A stretch of 64,000 nucleotides of DNA from Propionicimonas sp. (GCF_029975155.1 NZ_JARKPQ010000200.1:62001-126000); one strand, 5' to 3'; counted from the stretch's first letter, positions 37,504-46,214 are shown. The notes: a model not told the origin generated them from the sequence alone. Numbers and translations: made by a program.

Positions 37504-38273
37504 GCTCGTTCGCCGGCCTGCGGCTGGCGGTCGGCCTGCTGACCGTCGTCCCGGTGCGTCCGCCCGAGGAGATCGGACGGAGCCAGGCCCGCGCGGCGAT
37601 GCTGCTCGCGCCGGTCGCCGTCCTGCCGGTGGCCCTGGTCGCGGCCGCGGTGGGCTGGGTCGCGACGCTGTCCGGGATGCCGTCCGCCCTGGTAGGGGTG
37701 CTGGTGGTCGCCGTCCTCGCGTTCGGCACCCGGGCGATGCACCTCGACGGCCTCGCCGACACCACCGACGGACTGGGCTCGGGAAAGGGCGCCGAGCAGG
37801 CGCTGGAGATCATGAAGCGCGGCGACATCGGTCCGATGGGGACGGTGGCGGTCGTCCTCGCGCTGGGTGCCCAGGCGCTGGCCGCGGGCGCGATCCTCGA
37901 GCGTCCGCTCGGGTGGGCTGAGGTGGTGGTGCTGGTGTGCTTCTCGCGCGCGGCGCTGACCCTGGGGTGCGCGGACGGCGTCCCGGCTGCCCGTCCCGGC
38001 GGGCTCGGGGCTCTCGTGGCGGGCAGCGTGCCCGTGCCGGGAGCCGTGGCCTCCTGGCTGGTGGCGGGGAGCTGTTGGCAGGTGCTCGGCATCGTCACGG
38101 GACAGCCGTGGTGGCTTTCGGTGACCGGATCGGCATTGACCCTGCTGGGGTGCATCTGGCTGCTCACGCGCTGCGTCCGGCGCTTCGGCGGGATCACCGG
38201 GGACGTGCTCGGCGCGCTGGTCGAGGTGGCTGCGTCCGTGTTGCTGGTGGTGGCTGCGGCCGTTCGTGGGTGA
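37500..38273 (+). CDS. cobS: Adenosylcobinamide-GDP ribazoletransferase (cobalamin synthase)
   Basis: Integral membrane enzyme joining adenosylcobinamide-GDP with alpha-ribazole. About 7 hydrophobic segments in 257 aa; family motifs LLTVVPV, HLDGLADTTDGLGSGKGAEQALEIMKRGDIGPMG (metal-binding DGxxDxxDG-like) and the C-terminal RRFGGITGDVLGALVE. GTG 37500 overlaps the cobT stop (GTGA), so it is translationally coupled. The longer open frame upstream lies inside cobT. Confidence 0.95.
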   Translation: MSSFAGLRLAVGLLTVVPVRPPEEIGRSQARAAMLLAPVAVLPVALVAAAVGWVATLSGMPSALVGVLVVAVLAFGTRAMHLDGLADTTDGLGSGKGAEQALEIMKRGDIGPMGTVAVVLALGAQALAAGAILERPLGWAEVVVLVCFSRAALTLGCADGVPAARPGGLGALVAGSVPVPGAVASWLVAGSCWQVLGIVTGQPWWLSVTGSALTLLGCIWLLTRCVRRFGGITGDVLGALVEVAASVLLVVAAAVRG

Positions 38274-38341
38274 GGCTGGCGGCCCTTCGTGACGCCCCTC
38301 GTTCCCCCGGCAACCGCCCGTCGAGCCTGTCGAGACGCGGC

Positions 38342-38986
38342 TCAGGGGGCGGTCTCGCTGTCGAAGCGGACCTCCAGGCCGGTGAGCACCGTGTCGAGGC
38401 AGAACTCGAAGCGCTCGTCGTTCTGGGCGAACAGGCCGGGTCCGACGCGGGCGATCAGCGGGAGGTCGGCGGCGAGGTCCTGGTCCGGCTTCGTGGCCAG
38501 GGACCGCCGTCCGTGCGGATCGGCGCGCTCCTGCTCCTCGATCACGAAGCCGATGACGAACCAGGTCACCAGCTGGGCGGCCCGGGCGACCTTCTCGGGC
38601 GCGAGCCCGGACGCGGTCCAGTGCACCAGCCACCGCTCCTGGGAGCGCAGCACGGCCGGATCGGTGATCCGGACGCCGGCGAAGGTGCGAGCGCCGTCCC
38701 GGTGGACGAGGTACTCCCGCCGCAGCACCCGTGCGAACAGGGCGAGCCCGTCGCGCCAGCCCTCGGTCGGAGGTGCGGAGTCCATCGCCGCGGCCACCCG
38801 CCGGCTGACCTCCGTCCCCATCTCGTCGAGCAACTCGCGCTTGTTCTCCACGTGCCAGTAGAGCGCGGGGGCCTGGACGCCGAGTCGGTTCGCGAGGGCG
38901 CGGACGGTCAGCCCCTCGATGCCCTTCTCGTCGAGCACGGCGAGTGCCGCCTCGATGATGCTCTCCCGGCTGATCCCTTTGGCCAC
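38342..38986 (-). CDS. TetR family regulator with TetR_C_1-like domain
   Basis: 214 aa. N-terminal HTH (SRESIIEAALAVLDEKGIEGLTVRALANRLGVQAPALYWHVENKRELLDEM) and a tetracycline-repressor-type C-terminal domain (WFVIGFVIEEQERAD ... FEFCLDTVLTGLEVRFD). The YWHV recognition helix is as in TetR proper. The start is taken as GTG 38986 because TAGCAT (38999-38994) ends 7 nt upstream; ATG 38995 lies within that -10. The -10 box shares its first three bases with the cobU stop codon. No efflux gene is next to it, so its target is unclear. Confidence 0.85.
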   Translation of the reverse strand: MAKGISRESIIEAALAVLDEKGIEGLTVRALANRLGVQAPALYWHVENKRELLDEMGTEVSRRVAAAMDSAPPTEGWRDGLALFARVLRREYLVHRDGARTFAGVRITDPAVLRSQERWLVHWTASGLAPEKVARAAQLVTWFVIGFVIEEQERADPHGRRSLATKPDQDLAADLPLIARVGPGLFAQNDERFEFCLDTVLTGLEVRFDSETAP

Positions 38987-38996
38987 GCGCGTCATG

Positions 38997-39554
38997 CTAA
39001 CCCCGATCGGACCGGGCTCCTGACACGACGAGCGGACGCCCGGCGACAAGAAGTACGACCTGATCGCACGCCTCCGCGAGCCGCTGGTTGGTGCGGCCGA
39101 GGTGGTCGGCGAACAGCCGTCCGGCGCGGTATTCGGACACCAGTCCCCAGCCCACTTCGTTGGTCACCACCACCACCTCGGACGGGTGGGCACGGACGGC
39201 CGCGACGAGCCCGTCCACCTCTGTGGCAAGGCGTGATGCCCACTCGGACTCGTCGGCGTCCCAGGCGTTCCAGGCGTCCAGGAGCCGGGTGAGCCAGGTG
39301 CCGACGCAGTCGATCAGCACGGGACCGGGGGCGGTCGCGACGGCCGCGGCGAGGTCGAGGGTCTCCACCGTCCGCCACGCCACCGGACGGCGCGCCTGGT
39401 GGGCGGCCACCCTGGCGGCCCACTCGGTATCTTTCGCAGGATCCGCGGGGTAGCCGGGGGTGAGGTAGCTGACCGGCTCGGTGTCGCCGAAGCGGGACTC
39501 GGCCCAGCGGGACTTGCCGCTGCGCACCCCGCCGGTGACCAGGACGTGAGCCAT
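38997..39554 (-). CDS. cobU: Adenosylcobinamide kinase / guanylyltransferase
   Basis: Bifunctional enzyme that phosphorylates adenosylcobinamide and transfers GMP. N-terminal P-loop VTGGVRSGKSRWAESRF; then DTEWAARVAAHQARRP with the guanylylated His in the AAHQARRP segment; LIDCVGTWLTRLL; EVVVVTNEVGWGLVSEYRAGRLFADHLGRTNQRLAE. 185 aa. ATG 39554 follows TAGGGT by 7 nt (leaderless). Together with cobT and cobS it completes the nucleotide-loop assembly set, though in opposite orientation. Confidence 0.95.
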   Translation of the reverse strand: MAHVLVTGGVRSGKSRWAESRFGDTEPVSYLTPGYPADPAKDTEWAARVAAHQARRPVAWRTVETLDLAAAVATAPGPVLIDCVGTWLTRLLDAWNAWDADESEWASRLATEVDGLVAAVRAHPSEVVVVTNEVGWGLVSEYRAGRLFADHLGRTNQRLAEACDQVVLLVAGRPLVVSGARSDRG

Positions 39555-39561
39555 GACGTGA

Positions 39562-39574
39562 ACCCTACTAACCT
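39562..39574. promoter_or_regulatory. Back-to-back leaderless promoters of cobU and glsA
   Basis: Minus strand TAGGGT (39567-39562) ends 7 nt before cobU; plus strand TAACCT (39569-39574) ends 6 nt before glsA. Only 26 bp separate the two start codons, so the -10 boxes sit side by side. Confidence 0.55.
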
Positions 39575-39580
39575 GCGCTG

Positions 39581-40558
39581 GTGACCGACGCCTTCGTCTC
39601 CACCGGGCACCTGCCGGCGACCACCGACGTGCAGCGCGTCCTCGAGACGACGTGGCGTGAGGTCGCGCGGGACACCAGCGGCGAGAACTCCGCGATCTAT
39701 CCGGCGTTGGCCGCCGCGGACTCCGACCAGTTCGGCCTGTGCATCGTGAGCACGGACGGACGGGTCTCCGAGTGCGGGGACGGCCACGCCGGCTTCGCCC
39801 TGATGAGCGTTGCCAAGCCGTTCACTTTCGCGCTGGTCTGCGCGCGGCTCGGGACCGAACGGGCGCGTGCCGAACTCGGTGTCAATGCCACGGGGGCCGC
39901 GTTCAACGCTGTCGACCCGGTGCTGGCCGCACCCGGTGGCCGGACCAACCCGATGGTCAACGCCGGCGCGATCGCCACGTGCAGCCGCCTTCCCGGCGCG
40001 GGCGTCGAGGAGCAGTGGGCGTATCTCGTGGCCGGGTTGTCCGCGTTCGCCGGGCGCACGCTCGCGCTCGACGAGGATCTCTACGCCAACGTCAGTGCGA
40101 CGAACGTCCGCAACCGGGAGATCGCCGCCGCGCTGGCCACGCGGGGTGCTCTGGCCACCTCCGGCGAGGACGCCCTCGAGCTGTACACCCGGCAGAGCAG
40201 CCTGCTGGTCACCGCGCACGACCTCGCGGTGATGGGCGCGACCCTCGCCGACGGCGGCGTGAACCCGGTGACCCGGCAGCAGGTGGTCCCTGCGGAGCTG
40301 TGCCACCCCGTGCTCGCCGTGATGGCGACCGCGGGCATGTACGAGCACTCCGGCGACTGGCTCTACGACGTCGGCCTGCCGGCCAAGTCGGGCATCGGCG
40401 GTGGCGTGGTCACGGTGTCGCCGGGCAAGGGCGGGCTGGGTTCCTTCTCACCCCGGCTGGACGCCGCCGGCAACAGCGTCCGCGGCGTGCGCGCCGCCGC
40501 GATCCTGGCGCGCGAGCTGGGCCTGGGCGTGTTCGCGTCCCGCCCCCTCAGCCACTGA
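39581..40558 (+). CDS. glsA: Glutaminase A
   Basis: Serine-dependent beta-lactamase-fold glutaminase hydrolysing L-glutamine to glutamate and ammonia. Catalytic Ser76-x-x-Lys79 in MSVAKPFTFALV, then GGRTNPMVNAGAI, NVRNREIAAAL, YTRQSSLLVTAHDLAVMGATLADGGVNP, and KSGIGGGVVTVSPGKGGLG with the KSG-like third motif. 325 aa, standard. GTG 39581 is the start. It is followed by REP-like repeats. Confidence 0.95.
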   Translation: MTDAFVSTGHLPATTDVQRVLETTWREVARDTSGENSAIYPALAAADSDQFGLCIVSTDGRVSECGDGHAGFALMSVAKPFTFALVCARLGTERARAELGVNATGAAFNAVDPVLAAPGGRTNPMVNAGAIATCSRLPGAGVEEQWAYLVAGLSAFAGRTLALDEDLYANVSATNVRNREIAAALATRGALATSGEDALELYTRQSSLLVTAHDLAVMGATLADGGVNPVTRQQVVPAELCHPVLAVMATAGMYEHSGDWLYDVGLPAKSGIGGGVVTVSPGKGGLGSFSPRLDAAGNSVRGVRAAAILARELGLGVFASRPLSH

Positions 40559-40619
40559 CCCACTCGGCGTCCGGTGCCGACGCTGCTGGACCGAGTACGG
40601 AACCGTCCGGGACTCCACC

Positions 40620-40665
40620 ACGTCATCCCGGCGAACGCCACGTCATCCCGGCGAACGCCGGGACC
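40620..40665. repeat. Tandem REP-like half elements (family A)
   Basis: ACGTCATCCCGGCGAACGCC occurs twice back to back (40620-40639, 40640-40659), the second continuing to GGGACC. It lies between convergent glsA and the kinase gene. Confidence 0.85.
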
Positions 40666-40670
40666 CTGCG

Positions 40671-41477
40671 TCAGCCGGCGAACTCCGCAGGAGCCGGCTG
40701 TTGCCGGGCGGACTTCTCCAGCGCGTCGTTGCCCGCGAACGGGACGCGCCACGCAGCGAGGCGTTCGGCGTCCGCCCGGTAGCCGGCGGCGTGCGCGCGC
40801 AGTTCCGGGTTGCCGAGCCGGGCTGCGGCGTCGTCACTGAAGGCGGCGAGCGCGAGCAGCCGTTCGACCACCACCGCCACCAGCTCGGCAGGACCGACCG
40901 GCAGGCCGTAGGCCTCGATCAGCCGGGTGAGCCGGGACGCACGCTCAGCGTCGGCCACCGGTCCGCCCGGTTCCTGCGGACCGGTGAGCGGCGCGAGCCG
41001 ATAGGCGAGATAGGCGAGGTCCCAGATCCGGGGACCGGGCGAGCAGTAGTCGAAGTCGATCACGCCGGCCAGCCGGCCGTCGGCGAAGACCAGGTTGTAG
41101 GGCGCGAAGTCGTTGTGGCACACCACGTCCGCCGGTTCGCGAACGGGCGAGCGCCAGCCGTCCCGCACGCCGGCCAGCGGCACCGACGCGTCATGCAGCC
41201 GGCGCAGCAGCCGGGCGGCGTCCACCAGCACCGATGCGCTCCACACCAGGTCCGGCCTCGGGTAGCTCGGCACCGTGCCGGCGAGATAGGTCAGCCGCTC
41301 GCGGCCGTCGTCGGTGAACCCGAGCGGACGGGGTGTCTCCGCGATGCCGGCGTCCGCGAACAGGTTCAGCAGCCGGTGCACGTTCGGCGTCCATGGCCCT
41401 GCGCTGCGGCGCACCTCGTCGCCGACCCGGGTCACCGGCCCCATGTTGCCGCCGGCGAGCGGCTGCTCGGCGTCCAT
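40671..41477 (-). CDS. APH-fold phosphotransferase
   Basis: 268-aa small-molecule kinase. Catalytic loop VVCHNDFAPYNLVFADGRLAGVIDFDYCSPG has the complete HxDxxxxN and DFD motifs; an N-lobe with RLTYLAGTVPSYPRPDL precedes it. The family includes aminoglycoside, choline and other alcohol kinases; the substrate is unknown. ATG 41477. It lies 12 nt downstream of ldh on the same strand and probably shares its transcript. Confidence 0.8.
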   Translation of the reverse strand: MDAEQPLAGGNMGPVTRVGDEVRRSAGPWTPNVHRLLNLFADAGIAETPRPLGFTDDGRERLTYLAGTVPSYPRPDLVWSASVLVDAARLLRRLHDASVPLAGVRDGWRSPVREPADVVCHNDFAPYNLVFADGRLAGVIDFDYCSPGPRIWDLAYLAYRLAPLTGPQEPGGPVADAERASRLTRLIEAYGLPVGPAELVAVVVERLLALAAFSDDAAARLGNPELRAHAAGYRADAERLAAWRVPFAGNDALEKSARQQPAPAEFAG

Positions 41478-41489
41478 GCGCTCAGACCT

Positions 41490-42467
41490 TCAATAGCCGA
41501 TGGCCTTCTGCGTCGCGCGGATGGCCTCCGCGGACTTGTGCAGCAGGCTGATCTCGTGGGCGTCCATCGGGAACTCGTAGACCCGCTCGATGCCGGACGG
41601 CCCGACGAGACTGGGCACGCTCAGGGCCACGCCGGAGACGCCCCGGTAGTCGGTCAGCACGCTGGAGAGCGGCCAGATCTTGTGCTGGTCACCGAGGATC
41701 GCCTCCACCAGCCGGGCGCCGGCGAGCCCGATCGCGTAGTTCGTCGCGCCCTTGCCCTCGATGATCGAGTACGCCGCGTGCACGGTGTCGTACGCGATGG
41801 ACGCGAGCACCTCCTCGCTGAACACGCGCCTGCCCTCGGTGTCGGTCCAGTCGCGGATCGGAATCTGGGCGATCGACGCCGACGACCAGATCGGGAACTC
41901 GGTGTCGCCGTGCTCGCCGAACATCGCCGCGTGGACGTTCGACAGCGACACCCCCGCCCGCTGTGCGATCCCCCAGCGCAGCCGCGAGGTGTCGAGCAGC
42001 GTGCCGGTGGACAACACCCGCGACACCGGTAGCCCGCTGACCTTCTGGGCCACCACGGTGAGCACGTCGCACGGGTTGGTGACCAGCACGAGGACGGCGT
42101 TGGGCGCCTGCTCCAGCAGTTCAGGCACCAGGGTGGCCATGATCCCGGCGTTCACCGCGGCGAGGTCGAGGCGGGTCTGGCCAGGCTTCTGCCGCGCGCC
42201 GGCGGTGATGATGATCACCGAGGAGTCCTTGACCACCTCGATGTCCGCGCCGCCGGTGACGATCCGGGTGGGGGTGAACTGCGTTCCGTGCGCGAGGTCG
42301 TGGACCTCCGCCTCCACCTTCTTCGCGTCGATGTCGTACAGCGCGATCTGGCGCGCGGAGCCGCGGATCAACGCGGCGTAGGCGATGGACGTGCCCACCG
42401 ATCCCGCCCCCACCACCGTGAGCTTCGAGTGGGCGAGATTCAGGCTTTCGACGGACGCAGGAGTCAT
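41490..42467 (-). CDS. ldh: L-lactate dehydrogenase
   Basis: Reduces pyruvate to L-lactate with NADH. Rossmann motif [14 protein letters not shown], loop [16 protein letters not shown] with the substrate arginine region, [19 protein letters not shown], and the catalytic His186 in [10 protein letters not shown]. 325 aa, typical of bacterial LDH. The start is ATG 42467 ([10 protein letters not shown]) with TACGCT 6 nt upstream, giving a leaderless transcript; the longer frame upstream encodes a low-complexity Arg/Pro stretch and is rejected. Confidence 0.96.
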   Translation of the reverse strand: MTPASVESLNLAHSKLTVVGAGSVGTSIAYAALIRGSARQIALYDIDAKKVEAEVHDLAHGTQFTPTRIVTGGADIEVVKDSSVIIITAGARQKPGQTRLDLAAVNAGIMATLVPELLEQAPNAVLVLVTNPCDVLTVVAQKVSGLPVSRVLSTGTLLDTSRLRWGIAQRAGVSLSNVHAAMFGEHGDTEFPIWSSASIAQIPIRDWTDTEGRRVFSEEVLASIAYDTVHAAYSIIEGKGATNYAIGLAGARLVEAILGDQHKIWPLSSVLTDYRGVSGVALSVPSLVGPSGIERVYEFPMDAHEISLLHKSAEAIRATQKAIGY

Positions 42468-42581
42468 GGCTTCAGCGTATCGGCGGCGGCGGCGCCTGCG
42501 CCGGTCGCGGCCCCTCCGCGGCCCCGTCCCAGCTGCCCCAACCGTCCCAACCGTCTCCACGGGCTGCCGAAAGTCGCTTCG

Positions 42582-42620
42582 GCTGCCGAACCTTCGGCAG
42601 CTTCGGCAACCTTCGGCAGC
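42582..42620. terminator. Clustered TTCGGCAGC hairpins
   Basis: GCTGCCGAA (42582-42590) pairs with TTCGGCAGC (42593-42601) and again with 42612-42620. It lies downstream of the TetR gene at 42661 on its strand and may terminate it before ldh. Confidence 0.55.
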
Positions 42621-42660
42621 TTCTGTGGCGGGCGGGCGGGCGGGGGGTCAGGGACGCGGG

Positions 42661-43326
42661 TCAGGGACGCGGGAGGGCCGGGTCCGCGGGCAGGACCACC
42701 AGCGAGCGGACGAGGCGCTCGAGGCCGTCGCGCCAGGTGTGGTTGCCGCTGGGGTCACCGGAGAGGATCGCGTCCAGGCGCGTCCGCTCGCAGTAGGCGT
42801 CGAGGGTGAGCATGAGCTGGTCGAGGGGGATCAGCAGGTCGGCGCGGTGCCGGGCGAGGGCGTCGGCGAGGGCCGCGGTCGCGAGACTGGTCGCGGTGCG
42901 CTCGATCTCCAGCAGGGGCGGACGGAACGAGGGGTTGCGGTAGGCGTACAGACGCAACTCGTTCCGGACGAGCACCCAGTTGTCGTCCAGCGTGATGCCC
43001 ACGTCCAGCACCGCGACGACCTTGGCGATGATCTCGTCCAGGGAATGCGCGCTGACCGGGGTGTCCGGGATCATTGCCAGCGCCTGCCGGGTCGTGGCCA
43101 GCAGTTGCTCGCCGCGCCGCCGGACGATCTCCAGGCAGAGCTCTTCCTTGCCCTCGAAGTTCGAGTAGAACGCGCCGCGAGTGAAGCCGGCCCGCTCGCA
43201 GATCTCCTCGACGCTGGCGCCGGGGATGCTCTTCTCCGCGAACAGGTCGGTCGCCGCGGCGATCAGGAGATCGCGCGTGTGCTGGCGACGGCTGCTCACC
43301 ACACTGGTCACCTGCTCCACCTCCAC
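42661..43326 (-). CDS. TetR family repressor of the MMPL locus
   Basis: 221 aa. HTH: RRQHTRDLLIAAATDLFAEKSIPGASVEEICERAGFTRGAFYSNFEGKEELCLEIVRRR, a standard TetR N-terminus, then a helical ligand domain with no recognised subfamily. The start is uncertain among in-frame GTG codons at 43326, 43320 and 43311. It is divergent from the MMPL-YhgE operon, and the ~86-bp gap is filled with GATAC/GTATC dyads, so it most likely represses that operon and itself. A 14-bp duplication (GGTCAGGGACGCGG) spans its stop codon. Confidence 0.85.
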   Translation of the reverse strand: MEVEQVTSVVSSRRQHTRDLLIAAATDLFAEKSIPGASVEEICERAGFTRGAFYSNFEGKEELCLEIVRRRGEQLLATTRQALAMIPDTPVSAHSLDEIIAKVVAVLDVGITLDDNWVLVRNELRLYAYRNPSFRPPLLEIERTATSLATAALADALARHRADLLIPLDQLMLTLDAYCERTRLDAILSGDPSGNHTWRDGLERLVRSLVVLPADPALPRP

Positions 43327-43338
43327 GGTCCAAGGGTC

Positions 43339-43388
43339 GATACGACAGTGTATTGGATACACCACCGTATCGGATACAGTTCTGTATC
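43339..43388. promoter_or_regulatory. TetR operator array and MMPL promoter
   Basis: Three perfect dyads: GTGTATTGGATACAC (43348-43362), GTATCGGATAC (43367-43377) and GATACAGTTCTGTATC (43373-43388), plus an extra GATAC at 43339-43343. A promoter TTGGAT (43353-43358), 16 nt, TACAGT (43375-43380) lies within them, so bound repressor would cover it. Confidence 0.75.
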
Positions 43389-43412
43389 GACTTGTGTCGA
43401 AAGGGGCTTCGG

Positions 43413-46214
43413 GTGTCGTCTTTCCTGTACCGGATGGGCCGGGCGTGCTATCACCGCCGCGGCCGGGTGCTGGCCGGCTGGCTGGTCGTGCTCGCCGTCC
43501 TCGGTGGCCTGACCCTGACCATCGGCGGAGCGTTCGACGACGCCTTCACGATCCCGGGCGCGGAGTCGACGATCGCGCTGAACCAGCTCAAGGTCACCTT
43601 CCCTGAGGCCGCGGACGCCACCGCGACCGTCCTGATCACGGCCCCCGAGGGCAGCCGGATGGAGGACAAGGATGTGCGGAAGGTCGTCGAGACCTGGATC
43701 GACCGGATGGAGGAGCTGCCCTTCGTCAACGGTGTGATCGGCCCCTACAGCGAGGTCGTCGACGGGGAGAACGTCGTCGACGGCCTGATCAGCGCGGACG
43801 GAGGCAGCGGGCGCGCCACCGTCCGCGTCGACGGCACCATCTCGACCTTCACCGACGCACAGCGCGAGGAGCTCACCGCCACCGCCCAGACCCTGCACGA
43901 CACCCTGCCCGGTTCCCGCGTGCTGGTCGGCGGCGAGGTCTTCTCCACCCACCTGCCCACGCTGAGCGTGGTCGAGGCGTTGGGCCTCGTGGTCGCGCTG
44001 ATCGTGCTGCTGGTCACCCTCGGCTCCGTGGTCGCGTCCGCGATGCCGATCGCGACGGCGATCACCGGCGTCGGCATCGGCGTGATGCTCGTGAAGCTCG
44101 GTGCCGGCGTGTTCGAGGTCAGCTCGACCACCCTGATCCTCGCCATCATGCTCGGCCTGGCGGTCGGCATCGACTACGCCCTGTTCGTGATCTCCCGGCA
44201 CCGCGACCAGCTCGCCGCCGGCATGGACGTCGAGGAGTCGGCCGCGCGGTCGATCGGCACTGCCGGCTCCGCGGTCGTCTTCGCCGGCCTCACCGTGATC
44301 ATCGCCCTGGTCGGACTGAGCATCTCGGGCGTCCCGTTCCTGTCGGTGATGGGCATCTTCGCCGCGATCACCGTGGCCTTCGAGGTGGTCCTGGCGCTCA
44401 CCCTGCTGCCGGCCCTGATGGGCTTCGCCGGCGAGCGCCTGCGGCCGGCCCCTCGCGCGTCATCCCGGCGAAAGCCGGGATCCCGTGACGACGCGTCGGG
44501 GATCCTGAGTCAAGACCGTGATGACGGCTCGGTGCGTGATGGAGACCCGGTGGAGAAGCCGGACGTGAAGCGCCCGCGCTTCAACCCGTCCGCGTGGTGG
44601 GTGGGCGTGGTCACCAAGTGGCCGGTGGTGACGGTGATCGTCGTCCTGGTCGGACTGGGTGCGCTGGCGTTGCCGACGAAGGACCTGTACCTCGCGCTGC
44701 CGACGTCCGGACGGTCCCTGCCCGGAACGCAGGACCGGGAGACGTTCGACGAGATCAGCCGCATCTTCGGCGTGGGCTTCAACGGGCCGCTGGTGGTGAC
44801 GGGCTCGATCGTCGAGTCCGACGACCCGGTGGAGATCATGGACTGCCTCAAGGCCGACATCGAGGCCGTGCCGGGCGTGCACATGGTGGCTGCGTCCACC
44901 CCGAACTCCAACGCCGACACCGGCATGGTGCAGATCGTCCCCACCACCGGGCCGGACGACCCGGCCACCGCCGACCTCGTCCAGGCTCTCCGCGACCGCC
45001 ACGGCTACTGGCAGGAACACTGCGACATCGACACGGCGATCACCGGCTTCACCGCCGTGCAGATCGACGTCACCCAGCGGCTGCGGGACGCGCTGCTGCC
45101 GTTCGGCATCTTCGTGGTCGGTCTCTCGCTCGTGCTGCTGACGATGGTGTTCCGGTCGATCTGGGTGCCGGTCAAGGCCGCGCTGGGCTACCTGCTGAGT
45201 GTCGGGGGCGCGTTCGGTGCCACCGTGCTGGTGTTCAACCAGGGCTGGTTCGCCTCGCTGATCAACCTGCCCGAGCCCGGCCCGGTGATCAGCTTCCTGC
45301 CGATCATCATGATGGGCCTGCTGTTCGGCCTGGCGATGGACTACGAGGTGTTCCTCGTCTCCCGGATGCGGGAGGAGTTCGTCCACGGCAACACCGAACG
45401 CTCCGTCGAGGACGGCTTCGTGCACTCGGCGAAGGTCGTGGTCGCGGCGGCGCTGATCATGTTCTCCGTCTTCGCGTTCTTCGTCCCCAATGGCGAAGGC
45501 GCGATCAAGCCCATCGCGTTCGCGCTGGCCGTGGGCGTGGCGCTGGACGCCTTCGTCGTCCGGATGACCCTGGTGCCGGCGGTGATGAAGCTGCTCGGCC
45601 GGCACGCCTGGTGGCTGCCGGCCTGGCTGGACCGGCGCCTGCCGTCCCTCGACATCGAGGGGGAGTCGCTCACCCGGCAGGTGCATCTCGCCGACTGGCC
45701 CGCGCCCGGCGACGCCGCCGCGATCGTGGGCGAGGGCCTCGCCGCGGCCGTGGGCGAGCGGACCCTGTTCGCGGACGTCGCGCTGCGGGTGGAGCCCGGC
45801 GAGGTGCTGGTCATCGAGGGTGAGCACGCCGCCCGCCGCGCGCTGCTCCTCGCGCTGGCCGGACGGGTGAAGCTGACCGGCGGCACGCTGAAGGTGCTCG
45901 GCCACGTCCTGCCGGAGGAGGCGGCGGTCGTGCGCGGGCAGGCGCCGGTGCTCGGGCCGTCCGTCCCGCACTTCGGCCGGGTGCTGAAGGGCCGCACCGG
46001 CGGCCTGGTCTGCGTGGACAACGCGGACGAGCTGTCGGACGTCCAGGACCGATCGCTGCGGCGAGCCCTGGAGGCGTCCGCGGGTGGCGGCGGCGACCCG
46101 ATCACGTGGGTGCTCGGCGTGATGCCCGGTTCCGACCTCGAGGCCCAGCTGCCGGTGCCCTACCGGGTGCTGCGGCTGGCCTCCCACCTCGCCCTGGAAG
46201 GAGCGACCCGATGA
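43413..46214 (+). CDS. MMPL/RND-type transporter with REP insert and ABC-ATPase-like C-terminus
   Basis: 933-aa exporter. Two MMPL halves, each with a large extracytoplasmic loop and membrane helices: AGWLVVLAVLGGLTLTIGGAF and VGIDYALFVISRHRDQL in the first, FLPIIMMGLLFGLAMDYEVFLVSRMREEFVHG in the second. Between them, residues about 349-360 (SSRRKPGSRDD) are encoded by a REP element (44458-44485). After the last helix a domain from about residue 762 resembles an ABC ATPase (VGERTLFADVALRVEPGEVLVIEG, then LTGGTLKVLGHVLPEE), but its P-loop position reads EGEHAARRALL, so it cannot bind ATP in the usual way. GTG 43413. Overlaps the YhgE gene. Confidence 0.88.
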   Translation: MSSFLYRMGRACYHRRGRVLAGWLVVLAVLGGLTLTIGGAFDDAFTIPGAESTIALNQLKVTFPEAADATATVLITAPEGSRMEDKDVRKVVETWIDRMEELPFVNGVIGPYSEVVDGENVVDGLISADGGSGRATVRVDGTISTFTDAQREELTATAQTLHDTLPGSRVLVGGEVFSTHLPTLSVVEALGLVVALIVLLVTLGSVVASAMPIATAITGVGIGVMLVKLGAGVFEVSSTTLILAIMLGLAVGIDYALFVISRHRDQLAAGMDVEESAARSIGTAGSAVVFAGLTVIIALVGLSISGVPFLSVMGIFAAITVAFEVVLALTLLPALMGFAGERLRPAPRASSRRKPGSRDDASGILSQDRDDGSVRDGDPVEKPDVKRPRFNPSAWWVGVVTKWPVVTVIVVLVGLGALALPTKDLYLALPTSGRSLPGTQDRETFDEISRIFGVGFNGPLVVTGSIVESDDPVEIMDCLKADIEAVPGVHMVAASTPNSNADTGMVQIVPTTGPDDPATADLVQALRDRHGYWQEHCDIDTAITGFTAVQIDVTQRLRDALLPFGIFVVGLSLVLLTMVFRSIWVPVKAALGYLLSVGGAFGATVLVFNQGWFASLINLPEPGPVISFLPIIMMGLLFGLAMDYEVFLVSRMREEFVHGNTERSVEDGFVHSAKVVVAAALIMFSVFAFFVPNGEGAIKPIAFALAVGVALDAFVVRMTLVPAVMKLLGRHAWWLPAWLDRRLPSLDIEGESLTRQVHLADWPAPGDAAAIVGEGLAAAVGERTLFADVALRVEPGEVLVIEGEHAARRALLLALAGRVKLTGGTLKVLGHVLPEEAAVVRGQAPVLGPSVPHFGRVLKGRTGGLVCVDNADELSDVQDRSLRRALEASAGGGGDPITWVLGVMPGSDLEAQLPVPYRVLRLASHLALEGATR
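44458..44485 (+). repeat. REP-like element inside the MMPL gene
   Basis: CGTCATCCCGGCGAAAGCC followed by GGGATCCC is a full family A palindrome within the open frame, translated as SSRRKPGS. It falls in the cytoplasmic linker between the two MMPL halves. Confidence 0.9.
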
